Shown: in pieces, positions 1 through 7,902 of the stretch
How the letters are laid out: every line of letters begins with the position of its first letter
How positions within the stretch are numbered: position 1 is the stretch's first letter
Assembly (NCBI RefSeq): GCF_001894885.1
Contig: NZ_BCXB01000030.1
Location: 1-47,448, forward strand
Reading direction: 5' to 3'
DNA length: 47,448 nucleotides
From: Rhodococcus marinonascens NBRC 14363
Lineage (GTDB): Bacteria; Actinomycetota; Actinomycetes; Mycobacteriales; Mycobacteriaceae
Translations under genes and position numbers: made by a program
Notes under the pieces: model-generated
What the model was told of the DNA's origin: nothing
The model's database searches: none
The model's input: the letters and a program-made list of their open reading frames with translations, nothing else

Positions 1-85
1 AATCAGTCGACACATCGAATGGCGCTCCGCGCGCATCTCCTCGATTCCGCCGGAAGCGGGCCGCAATCATGTTTCGGGCCCTGCC

Positions 86-392
86 ATGATCGCCGTCGAT
101 GATGCACTAGGCCAGCTGCAGGCAGTTCTTGAGTACGCCAGGTCCCACCGCGGATCGGGGAGGGATGTCCTCGGCGCCGAAGTACTCACCGATGCCGGCA
201 CCGCGCTGGGCGCCGTAGTCGATGTGATCGTCGAGGTCGGCGATGCCGAGAGCAGGCGGTGTGATGTCGTCGGGTACGGGATCGAATCATACAAGTCTCT
301 GGGGCACTGCGAGTCCCACTCGCTTCGTGCGCGACGGCCTGGCTGGTTTCGGCGCCGCCGCGTTCCGTGCGCAACTGAAAGGCTCACCTTGA
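86..392 (+). pseudogene. Decayed PRC-barrel domain gene (first copy)
   Basis: Frame 2 from ATG 86 reads a PRC-barrel-like stretch (RDVLGAEVLTDAGTALGAVV, then DVIVEVG and VVGYGIE) up to about position 300. The expected C-terminal tail (FVRDGLAGFGAAAFRAQLKG) is in frame 3 from about 315 and stops at TGA 390-392. The intact family normally has some 30 residues between these two parts, so an internal deletion with a frame change around 290-315 best explains the sequence. The stop overlaps the ATG of the next gene (TGATG), which shows an original two-gene operon. Family assignment is from recalled PRC-barrel sequences. A selenocysteine or other recoding explanation looks unlikely. The 5' end may also be damaged, because no convincing ribosome binding site precedes ATG 86. 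Confidence 0.6.
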
Positions 393-816
393 TGCGTTTC
401 TCCGCTGCCGTCGGCCGCAGAGTGGCCGGAACCGACGCTGCTGACACGGTCGGACAAGTCGCCGGATTCGTCGTCGATCCGGCTGGGCGCCGAGTGCTTA
501 CCGTGCAGGTGAAGAAGTCCGGTTCGGGTACTGCGTTGCCATGGTCGAACATTGGCACGTTCGGCAACGATGCGGTCATCGTGCGCGCGGCGGACGCGAT
601 CGGCGAACCTGACGGCGCGATCGCGAGCTGACGGGCAGGGACCATGACCTGATCGACAAGCGAGTGCTTACCTCAACGGGAAACGAGTTGGGCACACTTA
701 CCGATGTCGACTTCGATCCGGATTCCGGGCCAGTCACCTCGCTGATTCTCGATGCCGAGGACGTGGGCGGCGCCCGTTTGGTCGGTGTCGGCTCCTACGT
801 CGTCGATGCCCACTGA
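392..816 (+). pseudogene. Frameshifted PRC-barrel domain gene (second copy)
   Basis: ATG 392 opens a typical PRC-barrel N-terminus (MRFSAAVGRRV, then TVGQVAGFVVDPAGRRVL) in frame 2, but that frame ends at 631. The second PRC-barrel half (ELTGRDHDLIDKRVLTSTG, then GTLTDVDFDPDSG and VGVGSYVVDAH) continues in frame 1 to TGA 814-816. Frame 1 has a stop at 610-612, so the frameshift lies between 613 and about 628. Repairing one indel would give a two-domain protein of about 140 residues, the usual family size. PRC-barrel proteins are small beta-barrel proteins related to a photosynthetic reaction-centre H-subunit and RimM domain; their role in actinobacteria is mostly unknown. Sequencing error cannot be excluded for this single shift, but both neighbours are also broken. 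Confidence 0.65.
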
Positions 817-835
817 TTCGCAACAGTTCCCGTTC

Positions 836-1440
836 TGGAACCCGCGGCGAGCACCGATCGCCGATGCCCTGCGCACCCGCCTGTGGCCGCTACCGTCACA
901 GGGGGTGATCGCCGCGATCGTGGGGGGGGGGAGTCGGAACCGTGCAGCTCGATGCGGCCGTCGGCGGCTCGCTCCCGCATCGTTGTGGCGCTTGTTGTTC
1001 GGCGGCGGACCGAACGAGGCGAGGGAGGTCCTCGGCAGTCGTGGGATTGCTGATCACTGTGATGTCGTTGACCTTCTGGCTGGCGCTGGTGACATTGCAA
1101 CCGGCCAGTAACCGGCTCTCGCCGCGGCTGTTGCGTACCTTCGCGCGTGACCGCTTCTGCAGCGCACATTGGCACTGTTTCTCGCGACATATTCCTCGCC
1201 CACCTGGTTCGCGAAATCCGGGTGGAGACGATGCTGAACAACGTCTACGACGACACCTCGTCCGGGTTTTTGGTTCGCCTGGACGAGCAGGTGCTGCTGG
1301 CCGCGGCGGTGCAAGCGGAGGCCGTGACTAGGGTGGACCGCGAGCCTGGCAGTTCCCTGGTGGCGGGAACACCGGTAGCTGTGGTCGTGCGGTCGTGCGG
1401 TCGCCGTTTCCGAGGGCGGTATATGGCAACCGAAACGTGA
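836..1440 (+). pseudogene. Decayed DUF2254 membrane protein gene
   Basis: Pieces of a DUF2254-type membrane protein appear in order but in changing frames: ADALRTRLWPLPSQGV (frame 2, about 863-912), VQLDAAVGGSLPHR (frame 3, from 942), LWRLLFGGGPNEAREVL (frame 2), a hydrophobic stretch VVGLLITVMSLTFWLALVTL running into SPRLLRTFARDRF (frame 3, about 1036-1155), TLALFLATY (frame 2, from 1166) and FLAHLVREIRVETML plus LVAGTPVAVVV (frame 1, 1192 to TGA 1438-1440). A run of ten G at 922-931 is an obvious slippage site for the first shift. A transmembrane segment between ATY and FLAH appears deleted, and the frame stops well short of the family's full length. No start codon is convincing. At least four frame changes make a pseudogene far more likely than error. 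Confidence 0.7.
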
Positions 1441-1474
1441 ACGGGCGCGGCACGAAATCCCTTGCCGCGCCCGT
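1441..1474. terminator. Hairpin terminator after fadB
   Basis: A perfect 12-bp inverted repeat (ACGGGCGCGGCA at 1441-1452, TGCCGCGCCCGT at 1463-1474) with a 10-nt loop lies between the stop of fadB (minus) and the end of the DUF2254 remnant (plus). On the plus strand it is followed by CAGTTTTGG; on the minus strand by TCACGTTTC. It may act in both directions. Confidence 0.7.
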
Positions 1475-1491
1475 CAGTTTTGGCTCAGTGA

Positions 1492-3603
1492 CTACTTCAC
1501 ATTCGCGACGCCCGGGGCGAGGAATCGCTTGCTGTTGACAGCCTCCGATGTGCCGGTGCGGTCCAGATACGGCGTGATGCCACCGTTCCAGAAGCCGAAC
1601 CCGCCGCCGAGGATCAGGCAGAGGTCGATGTCCTCCGCCGCTGCGACGACGCCCTCGTCCAGCATGATCTGGATCTCCTCGGCGAACGCCCGACGCGTGC
1701 GCTCGAGGACCTCCTGTGCAGTGGAGGGCTTGTCGCCCTGTTTCCACAGTTCCGCGACCTCGGGGTCGACGACCTGTTTGCCGTCGGCGCCGTAGCTCCA
1801 CACCGCCGACTTCTTGGCCTCGACCAGGGCCTCGAGTCCGGGCGAGCTCGTGAACCGCTCCGGGTAGGCCGCCTGCAGGGTCTCGCCGGTGTGCAGCGCC
1901 ACCGCCGGGCCGACGAGGGCCAGCAGTGTGAACGGCGACATCGGCATGCCGAGCTCGGTGATGGCGCTGTCCGCCACGTCGAACGGGGTGCCCTCGTCCA
2001 CCGCGGACATGACCTCACCCAGGGTGCGGGTCACGAGCCGGTTGAAGACGAAGCCGGCCTTGTCGCCGCAGAGCACGGCGGACTTCTTCAGCGACTTCGC
2101 GGTAGCGAAAGCCGTTGCCAGCGTTGCATCGTCGGTCTGCTCGCCCTTGATGATCTCGAGGAGCGGCAGCACTGCGACAGGGTTGAAGAAGTGGAAGCCG
2201 ACCACACGTTCGGGGTGCTTCAGGTCCGCGGCCATCTCGGTGATGGACAGCGAAGAGGTGTTGGTCGCCAGGATGGTCCCGGGGTCGATGTGCTCCTCGA
2301 GTTCCGCGAAGATCTTCTTCTTCAGGTCGAGGTTCTCGAACACCGCCTCGATCACGAAGTCAGTCTTCGCGAACGCGGCCTTGTCCAGCGAACCGGACAC
2401 GAGCGCCTTCAGCCGATTTGCGGCGTCGGCGGACAGCCGGCCCTTGCCCTGCAGCTTGTCGATCTCGGTGTGGACGTATCCGACACCCTTGTCGATACGC
2501 TCCTGATCGATGTCGGTGAGGATCACCGGCACCTTCAACTGGCGGACGAACAGCATCGCGAGCTGGCTGGCCATCAGGCCGGCACCGACGATGCCGACGC
2601 CGGTGACCTTACGCGCGAGCGACTTGTCCGGTGCGCCCGCGGGGCGCTTCGCACGCTTGTTCACCAGGTCGAACGCGTACAGGCCGGCGCGCAACTCGTC
2701 GGCGAGCAGCAGATCGGCGAGAGCCTCGTCCTCGGCGGCGAATCCCTTGTCGAGCGATGCCGGATCGGTGAGGTCGGTGGTCCGCGCCAGTTCGAGGAGT
2801 TCGACAGCCTTGACCGGCCCGGGCGCGTTGTTCTGCGTCTTGCCCGCGACGATCGCCTTCGCCCGTGCGACGGCGTCGTCCCAGCCCTGGCCCCGGTCGA
2901 TCTCGGGACGCGTGGGAGCGATCTCCCCGGCGAGAACCTGCGCGGCCCAGGCGAAGGACTGCTCGAGGAAGTCGGCCGAACCGAACACCGCGTCGACGAC
3001 GCCGAGTTCGAGGGCCTTCTTCGGGCTGAGCGTCTTGTTCTGGTTCAGCGCATTCTCGAGGACGACGGTGACGGCGTTCGAGGGACCGATGAGGTTGGGG
3101 AGCAACTGCGTACCACCCCAGCCGGGAATCAGTCCGAGGAACGTCTCGGGAAGGCCGAGTGCGCCCGCGCTTTCGGAAGCGGTGCGGAAGTGGCTGTGCA
3201 GCGCGACCTCTAGCCCGCCGCCGAGCGCGACCCCGTTGACGAACGCGAACGTCGGCACGGACGACTCGCGCAGGCGGCGGAACACCTTGTGGCCGAGCCT
3301 GCCGAGTTCGAGCGCCTGGTCACGGTCCGTGATGCTCGGGACGCCCTTGAGGTCGGCTCCGGCTGCGAAGATGAAGGGCTTGCCGGTGATCGCGATCGCG
3401 ACCGGGTTGGCGGCGAAGGCCTCGTCGAGTGCGGCGTCGAGTGCAGTCAGTCCACCCGGGCCGAAGGACGACGGCTTGGTGTGATCGAAACCGTTGTCGA
3501 GAGTGATCAGTGCGACCGGCCCCTCGATGTTCGGAACCGCGACGATCTTGGTGTATGCGTTCGTCACGACCTCGTCGGCGAATGCTGTTGCGATAGAAGT
3601 CAT
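1492..3603 (-). CDS. fadB: Multifunctional fatty-acid oxidation protein: enoyl-CoA hydratase / 3-hydroxyacyl-CoA dehydrogenase
   Basis: This 703-residue protein catalyses the hydration and NAD-dependent oxidation steps of beta-oxidation in the cytoplasm. The N-terminal crotonase domain (about 20-300) keeps both expected glutamates (E132 in GGGLEVAL, E153 in LPETFLGLIPGWGG). The dehydrogenase domain starts near 330 with a dinucleotide loop GIVGAGLMA (338-345; alanine replaces the common last glycine) and contains the catalytic-region motif VVGFHFFNP. A C-terminal helical domain follows. The length fits FadB-type alpha subunits, related to mycobacterial Rv0860. The ATG abuts the TAA of fadA (TAAATG), so the two genes are an operon and the proteins probably form a trifunctional complex. 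Confidence 0.95.
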   Translation of the reverse strand: MTSIATAFADEVVTNAYTKIVAVPNIEGPVALITLDNGFDHTKPSSFGPGGLTALDAALDEAFAANPVAIAITGKPFIFAAGADLKGVPSITDRDQALELGRLGHKVFRRLRESSVPTFAFVNGVALGGGLEVALHSHFRTASESAGALGLPETFLGLIPGWGGTQLLPNLIGPSNAVTVVLENALNQNKTLSPKKALELGVVDAVFGSADFLEQSFAWAAQVLAGEIAPTRPEIDRGQGWDDAVARAKAIVAGKTQNNAPGPVKAVELLELARTTDLTDPASLDKGFAAEDEALADLLLADELRAGLYAFDLVNKRAKRPAGAPDKSLARKVTGVGIVGAGLMASQLAMLFVRQLKVPVILTDIDQERIDKGVGYVHTEIDKLQGKGRLSADAANRLKALVSGSLDKAAFAKTDFVIEAVFENLDLKKKIFAELEEHIDPGTILATNTSSLSITEMAADLKHPERVVGFHFFNPVAVLPLLEIIKGEQTDDATLATAFATAKSLKKSAVLCGDKAGFVFNRLVTRTLGEVMSAVDEGTPFDVADSAITELGMPMSPFTLLALVGPAVALHTGETLQAAYPERFTSSPGLEALVEAKKSAVWSYGADGKQVVDPEVAELWKQGDKPSTAQEVLERTRRAFAEEIQIMLDEGVVAAAEDIDLCLILGGGFGFWNGGITPYLDRTGTSEAVNSKRFLAPGVANVK

Positions 3604-4812
3604 TTACTTTGCTCCGTCAAAAATCGGGTTTTCCCAGATCACCGTTCCGCCCATGCCCAGACCGATGCACATCGTGGTCAGGCCGTAGCGGACGTCGGGA
3701 CGCTGGGCGAACTGGCGGGAAAGCTGGGTCATCAGGCGTACGCCCGAGGAGGCGAGGGGGTGACCGCATGCGATTGCCCCGCCCCACTGGTTGACCCGCG
3801 GATCGTCGTCGGCGATGCCGTAGTGCTCGAGGAAGGCGAGGACCTGAACCGCGAACGCCTCATTGATCTCGAACAGGCCGATGTCCTCGATCTTCAGACC
3901 GGTACGGGCCAGCAACTTCTCGGTGGCAGGCACCGGGCCGATGCCCATCACGGCGGGGTCGACACCCTGGAATGCGAATCCGACCATGCGCATACCGATC
4001 GGTAGCCCGAGTTCGGTTGCCGTGTCCTCGCCGGCGAGGAGTGCGGCCGTGGCGCCGTCGTTGAGGCCGGCGGCGTTACCGGCCGTGATCCGACCGGCGG
4101 GACGGAACGGTGTCTTGAGCTTGGCGAGGTCCTCGACGGTCGTTCCGGGGCGGGGCGGCTCGTCCTCGGTGGCCAGGCCCCAGCCCGCCGCGGAACGGGT
4201 GGCGACGGGGACGAGGGTGTCGGCAATGAAGCCGGCCTTTCGGGCGGCCTCGTACTTGTTCTGGCTGGCGACGGCATATGTGTCGGTCCGGTCCTTGGTG
4301 ATGGTTGGGAACCGGTCGTGGAGGTTCTCAGCCGTGTTACCCATGACAAGCGCGCTGGGGTCGACGAGGCGATCGGCGAGGAACCGGGGATTCGGGTCTG
4401 CGCCCTCACCCATCGGGTGGCGGCCCATGTGCTCGACTCCGCCTGCGATCACCACGTCGTACTGGCCGAAGCCGATGCCCGACGCGGTGGTGGTGACGGA
4501 CGTCATTGCACCGGCGCACATGCGGTCGACGGCGAAACCCGGCACGGTCTCGGGCAGTCCGGCGAGGATCCCAGCCGTGCGGCCGATGGTCAGGCCCTGG
4601 TCGCCTGTCTGCGTGGTCGCGGCGACCGCGACCTCGTCGATACGTGCGGGATCTAGTTGCGGATTGCGGCGAAGCAGTTCGCGGATGGTCTTCACGACGA
4701 GGTCGTCCGCACGGGTCTCCGCGTACATGCCCTTGGGTCCGGCCTTGCCGAACGGAGTGCGGATGCCGTCGACGAACACGACGTTGCGTTGATTGGTGGT
4801 GGATGGAGCCAC
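3604..4812 (-). CDS. fadA: Acetyl-CoA C-acyltransferase (3-ketoacyl-CoA thiolase)
   Basis: The protein performs thiolytic cleavage of 3-ketoacyl-CoA, the last beta-oxidation step, as partner of FadB encoded directly downstream. Thiolase motifs are present: nucleophilic Cys99 in DRMCAGAMTS, NEAFAVQ, the histidine-containing GGAIACGHPLASSG, and the second catalytic cysteine in TTMCIGLGMGG. I place the start at GTG 4812-4810 because AGGAGG lies 7 nt upstream (4825-4820). The longer open frame up to 4851 lacks a site and adds residues not typical of thiolases. The result is 402 residues, the family norm. A palindrome about 80 bp upstream may control the operon. Confidence 0.94.
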   Translation of the reverse strand: MAPSTTNQRNVVFVDGIRTPFGKAGPKGMYAETRADDLVVKTIRELLRRNPQLDPARIDEVAVAATTQTGDQGLTIGRTAGILAGLPETVPGFAVDRMCAGAMTSVTTTASGIGFGQYDVVIAGGVEHMGRHPMGEGADPNPRFLADRLVDPSALVMGNTAENLHDRFPTITKDRTDTYAVASQNKYEAARKAGFIADTLVPVATRSAAGWGLATEDEPPRPGTTVEDLAKLKTPFRPAGRITAGNAAGLNDGATAALLAGEDTATELGLPIGMRMVGFAFQGVDPAVMGIGPVPATEKLLARTGLKIEDIGLFEINEAFAVQVLAFLEHYGIADDDPRVNQWGGAIACGHPLASSGVRLMTQLSRQFAQRPDVRYGLTTMCIGLGMGGTVIWENPIFDGAK

Positions 4813-4889
4813 GCGAATTCCTCCTGATGGAGCAGTTTGGTCCCGGATCACGGCAAGGCGTCCGGCCTCCCGGCCAGCGTACCCCTACC

Positions 4890-4905
4890 GTTACTCATGG
4901 GTAAC
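4890..4905. promoter_or_regulatory. Palindromic operator candidate upstream of fadAB
   Basis: GTTACTCATGGGTAAC is a near-perfect 16-bp palindrome (arms GTTAC/GTAAC, centre CATG, one mismatched pair) 78 bp upstream of the fadA start. Its size and symmetry fit a TetR-type repressor of fatty-acid degradation, but I cannot name the regulator. Confidence 0.5.
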
Positions 4906-4984
4906 TTGGTGGGTGCGGCGTCGGAAACCTCAACAGCGTACCCGAAGTGCCTGTGTCGGTGGACTAGTGCGCCGGTGTCGGAGT

Positions 4985-6271
4985 TCAGCTGTCCTCGGTA
5001 CTTTTCCGTTCGACGGAGGCGAGCGCCGCACCCAGTACGGGCACCGTCAGCCGACGCTGCCACGGCCGGGCCTGACCGGTATCGAACACTTGCTCGGTCG
5101 CGGCCTCGAAGTCGCCGTCCTCGGGCGCCGTCCAATCCCAGCAGAGCCGCCGGACGAGTTCGGGTGTCACCAGATTCTCAACTGGGACCGACACCTCCGC
5201 GGCGAGCACCGCCAGGGCGGTACGAGCCGCCGTCAGCCTCTCGGCGGCGTCGGGGTCGTGCCGCGCCCACCGACTCGCGGGCGGCGGCCCCGTAGGGGGC
5301 GGGTTCTTGGGCGGGAGTTCGGTGTCCGGCAGCGCGCGGGCATCCTCGAGCGCCTGCAGCCAGATGCGGGAGTGCCGCCGTTGGCGGGGACCGCCGAACA
5401 CGGGCAGGACCCTGAGTGCCTCGATGCTTCGCGGATCATTGCCCGAGGCGTCGATGATCGCCGAATCCGGCAGGACCCGACTGGGGGAGACGTCACGTTT
5501 CAGGGCGAGGTCTTCCCTCGCTTGCCACAGCGAGCGGGCGGCGGCGAATTGCCGCTGCGTCTTCAGCGACGTGATATGCGACGTGCGCCGCCAGCGGTCG
5601 GGTTTGGGCCTCGGCGGCCCCGCGAGCCGGACGTGTTCGAATTCCTGGGCCGCCCAGTCGCTCTTGCCCTGTTGGTCGAGTTCGGCGGCCATCTTGTTGC
5701 GGAGTTCGACGAGCAATTCGACGTCGAGTGCAGCGTAGTTCAGCCACGAGTCGGGCAGTGGACGCTTCGACCAGTCGGCGGCGCCGTGTCCTTTTCGCAG
5801 TTCGAAGCCCAGCACTCGGTCGACCATCGCGGCGAGGCCGACCCGCTCGAAACCGGCCAGACGGCCCGCAAGTTCGGTGTCGAACAGGGTTGCCGGTGCC
5901 AGTCCCAGCTCCGCGAGCCCCGGAAGATCCTGGTCCGCGGCGTGCAGAATCCACTCGAGTGGGTTGATCACCTCGGCGAGCGGGGCGAGATCGGCGGCGC
6001 AGGGGATCGGATCGAGGAGAACCGTCCCGGCGCCCTCGCGCCGCAGTTGCACCAGGTATGCCCGCGCTGAGTACCGGAAACCGGATGCGCGCTCGGCGTC
6101 GACCGCCAGAGGGCCGGTGGCCCGGTTCAGCGACTCCGCGGCTTTCGCGACCCCCTCGGCGGTGGTCACCACGTCCGGCACGCCGTCCCGCGGTGCGAGC
6201 AGGGCTACGACCTGCCGGTCTGACTCTTCGACGGGAACGTGTGACGAGGTCTCATCGGTGACTTCTGGCAT
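4985..6271 (-). CDS. rnd: Ribonuclease D-like 3'-5' exonuclease with HRDC region
   Basis: RNase D trims the 3' ends of tRNA and other small RNAs. The DEDD exonuclease residues are visible with the ATG 6271 start: D58 and E60 in DAERASG, the aspartate pair in HAADQDL (113/115), and Y179/D183 in NYAALDVELL. The C-terminal half (about 200-400) is helical and HRDC-like, with a proline-rich linker near 310. It corresponds to mycobacterial Rv2681. An in-frame GTG at 6310 would add 13 residues; neither start has a good ribosome binding site. It is transcribed alone or from upstream of the acyltransferase gene, whose stop is 63 bp away. Confidence 0.88.
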   Translation of the reverse strand: MPEVTDETSSHVPVEESDRQVVALLAPRDGVPDVVTTAEGVAKAAESLNRATGPLAVDAERASGFRYSARAYLVQLRREGAGTVLLDPIPCAADLAPLAEVINPLEWILHAADQDLPGLAELGLAPATLFDTELAGRLAGFERVGLAAMVDRVLGFELRKGHGAADWSKRPLPDSWLNYAALDVELLVELRNKMAAELDQQGKSDWAAQEFEHVRLAGPPRPKPDRWRRTSHITSLKTQRQFAAARSLWQAREDLALKRDVSPSRVLPDSAIIDASGNDPRSIEALRVLPVFGGPRQRRHSRIWLQALEDARALPDTELPPKNPPPTGPPPASRWARHDPDAAERLTAARTALAVLAAEVSVPVENLVTPELVRRLCWDWTAPEDGDFEAATEQVFDTGQARPWQRRLTVPVLGAALASVERKSTEDS

Positions 6272-6334
6272 GAAAGCTGACTCTACGTCCCTTCGAAAAT
6301 GCCGCAGCACGTCATCGGGTTCACGCCCTAGCCT

Positions 6335-7741
6335 TCATGGCCTAGCCTTCACGGCCAAGGCGGCCTCCACGAGTTCTTCGAGCGCACGAGGAAAAGCGTC
6401 GACCAGGTCCCACAGCTGTGGAGCGAGTTCCGGGCAACTCATGAGACCGACATTGAGCTGACCATTGAGCGACATCACCGTTACGTTGAGCGCCGCGCCG
6501 TGGAAGATCGGGCCGAGCGGATACATCGCCTTTATCAGAGCGCCAAGGAAATACATCGGGACGGGTGGTCCGGGCACGTTGGAGATGACCAGGTTGTGAA
6601 CCACGGGATGTCGCTCCGCCAGCCCGAGTGCCGAGTAGAGGCGCATGGCCGTGCCGAACACCGCCTGGCCGGCGAACTGGGACCAATCCTGAAGCAAAGT
6701 CGCCCCGAGCGCTTCGTTGTGCCCTTTGGAGGTGGAATTTCCTTCGGCGATCCCGAGCAGGCGCTCGACGGGGTCCTCCATGTGGGTTCTGAGTTCGCTC
6801 AGCATGAGAGAAACCTGGTTGGTTCCGGGACGGTCGGTCTTTCCGTGCACCGACACCGGGACTGCTGCGACGAGTGATCTGTCGGGCAGTTCCCGTCGGT
6901 TCTTGAGGTAGTGACGCAGCGCACCCGAGCACATGGCGAGGACGACGTCGTTGACTTTGACGCCGAAGGCATCCTTTACCGTCTTGACCTTGGCGAGGTC
7001 GAGTTGGGTGAACGCCAGGTTGCGGTGGCTGGTCAGTGTTCCGTTCAACGAGGTGCGCGGCGCGGTGAACGGCGCGGGCATCGCATCCCCGCGGCGGGCG
7101 CGTTCCATCCAGCGGGGCAGCACGGCGAGGCTCTCCGGGAGGATCCTGAGTAGCTTCGCGGGCCGTGAGGCCACTGCCAGCAGTCCACCCACGGCGATGT
7201 CGAGGGTGCTCGCCTGGCCGGCGCCCTCTACGGACTCGTCGGGGCTGGACCACGCCGTATCCGCCGTGAGGCCGCACAGTTGGGCGATCATGTTCGCGCC
7301 GGTGACGCCGTCGACGCCCGCGTGGTGCATCTTCGACATGACGGCGACGGAACCGTCTTCGAGTCCCTCGATCACCCACATCTCCCACAGGGGTCGAGCG
7401 CGGTCGAGCGGAATCCCGGCAATGTCTCCGCACATTTGGGCAAGCTCGTCGCGGCCACCGGGGGACGGAAGAGCGACGCGATGACAGTGCCGGTTGATGT
7501 CGAAGTCGGTGTCGTCGACCCATACGGGATGGTCGAGGTTGAATCGGGAGTCCTGCAACTTTCGGCGGAACGCCGGTATGCCCATGATGCGTACGGCGAG
7601 TTCGGCCTCGAGGTCCGCGAATGCATATCCGCCTGGAATCGTCGAGACGTCGAGGACGACGACCCCGCAGATATGAAGCAGTTGGGTTGATGTTTCGAGG
7701 TAGAGGAAGGACGCGTCGAGCCCGCTGAGTCGCTGCACCAC
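6335..7741 (-). CDS. Wax ester synthase / diacylglycerol acyltransferase (WS/DGAT)
   Basis: This 468-residue enzyme joins acyl-CoA to diacylglycerol or a fatty alcohol, making storage triacylglycerol or wax, in which oleaginous rhodococci are rich. The active-site motif HHAGVDG (H139, H140, D144) and the upstream PLWEMW motif are intact, and the conserved NDVVLAMCSGALRHYL block is present around 270. Translation starts at one of two consecutive GTG codons (7741 or 7738); no Shine-Dalgarno is visible. A KstR-like palindrome begins only 7 bp upstream, so the transcript probably starts at or next to the start codon. It is divergent from an alpha/beta-hydrolase gene with a second similar site, suggesting joint control of lipid storage and hydrolysis. 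Several paralogues are usual in this genus, so no symbol is given. Confidence 0.92.
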   Translation of the reverse strand: MVQRLSGLDASFLYLETSTQLLHICGVVVLDVSTIPGGYAFADLEAELAVRIMGIPAFRRKLQDSRFNLDHPVWVDDTDFDINRHCHRVALPSPGGRDELAQMCGDIAGIPLDRARPLWEMWVIEGLEDGSVAVMSKMHHAGVDGVTGANMIAQLCGLTADTAWSSPDESVEGAGQASTLDIAVGGLLAVASRPAKLLRILPESLAVLPRWMERARRGDAMPAPFTAPRTSLNGTLTSHRNLAFTQLDLAKVKTVKDAFGVKVNDVVLAMCSGALRHYLKNRRELPDRSLVAAVPVSVHGKTDRPGTNQVSLMLSELRTHMEDPVERLLGIAEGNSTSKGHNEALGATLLQDWSQFAGQAVFGTAMRLYSALGLAERHPVVHNLVISNVPGPPVPMYFLGALIKAMYPLGPIFHGAALNVTVMSLNGQLNVGLMSCPELAPQLWDLVDAFPRALEELVEAALAVKARP

Positions 7742-7748
7742 TAGATGC

Positions 7749-7762
7749 TAGAACACGTTCTA
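7749..7762. promoter_or_regulatory. KstR-like operator upstream of the WS/DGAT gene
   Basis: TAGAACACGTTCTA matches the published KstR consensus TnnAACnnGTTnnA at every fixed position and has perfect 6-bp arms. KstR is the TetR-family repressor of sterol catabolism in mycobacteria and rhodococci. The site is 7 bp from the start codon of the minus-strand acyltransferase gene. Confidence 0.72.
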
Positions 7763-7878
7763 ACGAATGGTCCAATGGCTTGGGAAAGTCAGTGGTGAAA
7801 GCCAGTCCGTTCGCTTGAACAGCTGGAGTTCATCGTTCTCGATTTGCTGCGGCATCACAGGTTGTACATCTGAGCGAT

Positions 7879-7892
7879 CGGAACATGTTCTA
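7879..7892. promoter_or_regulatory. Second KstR-like operator, upstream of the hydrolase gene
   Basis: CGGAACATGTTCTA matches TnnAACnnGTTnnA with one change (C for the first T) and includes the perfect core GAACATGTTC. It ends 10 bp before the ATG at 7903, mirroring the position of the first site at the divergent gene. Confidence 0.6.
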
Positions 7893-7902
7893 CGATGAGG
7901 AC

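Noticed and set aside
67-645. Minus-strand 192-residue open frame at the window start
   Set aside because: Serine/threonine/proline-rich shadow of the PRC-barrel remnants on the other strand.
1889-3484. Long plus-strand open frames opposite fadB
   Set aside because: High-GC shadow frames of a clearly recognised gene; no domain and no ribosome binding site.
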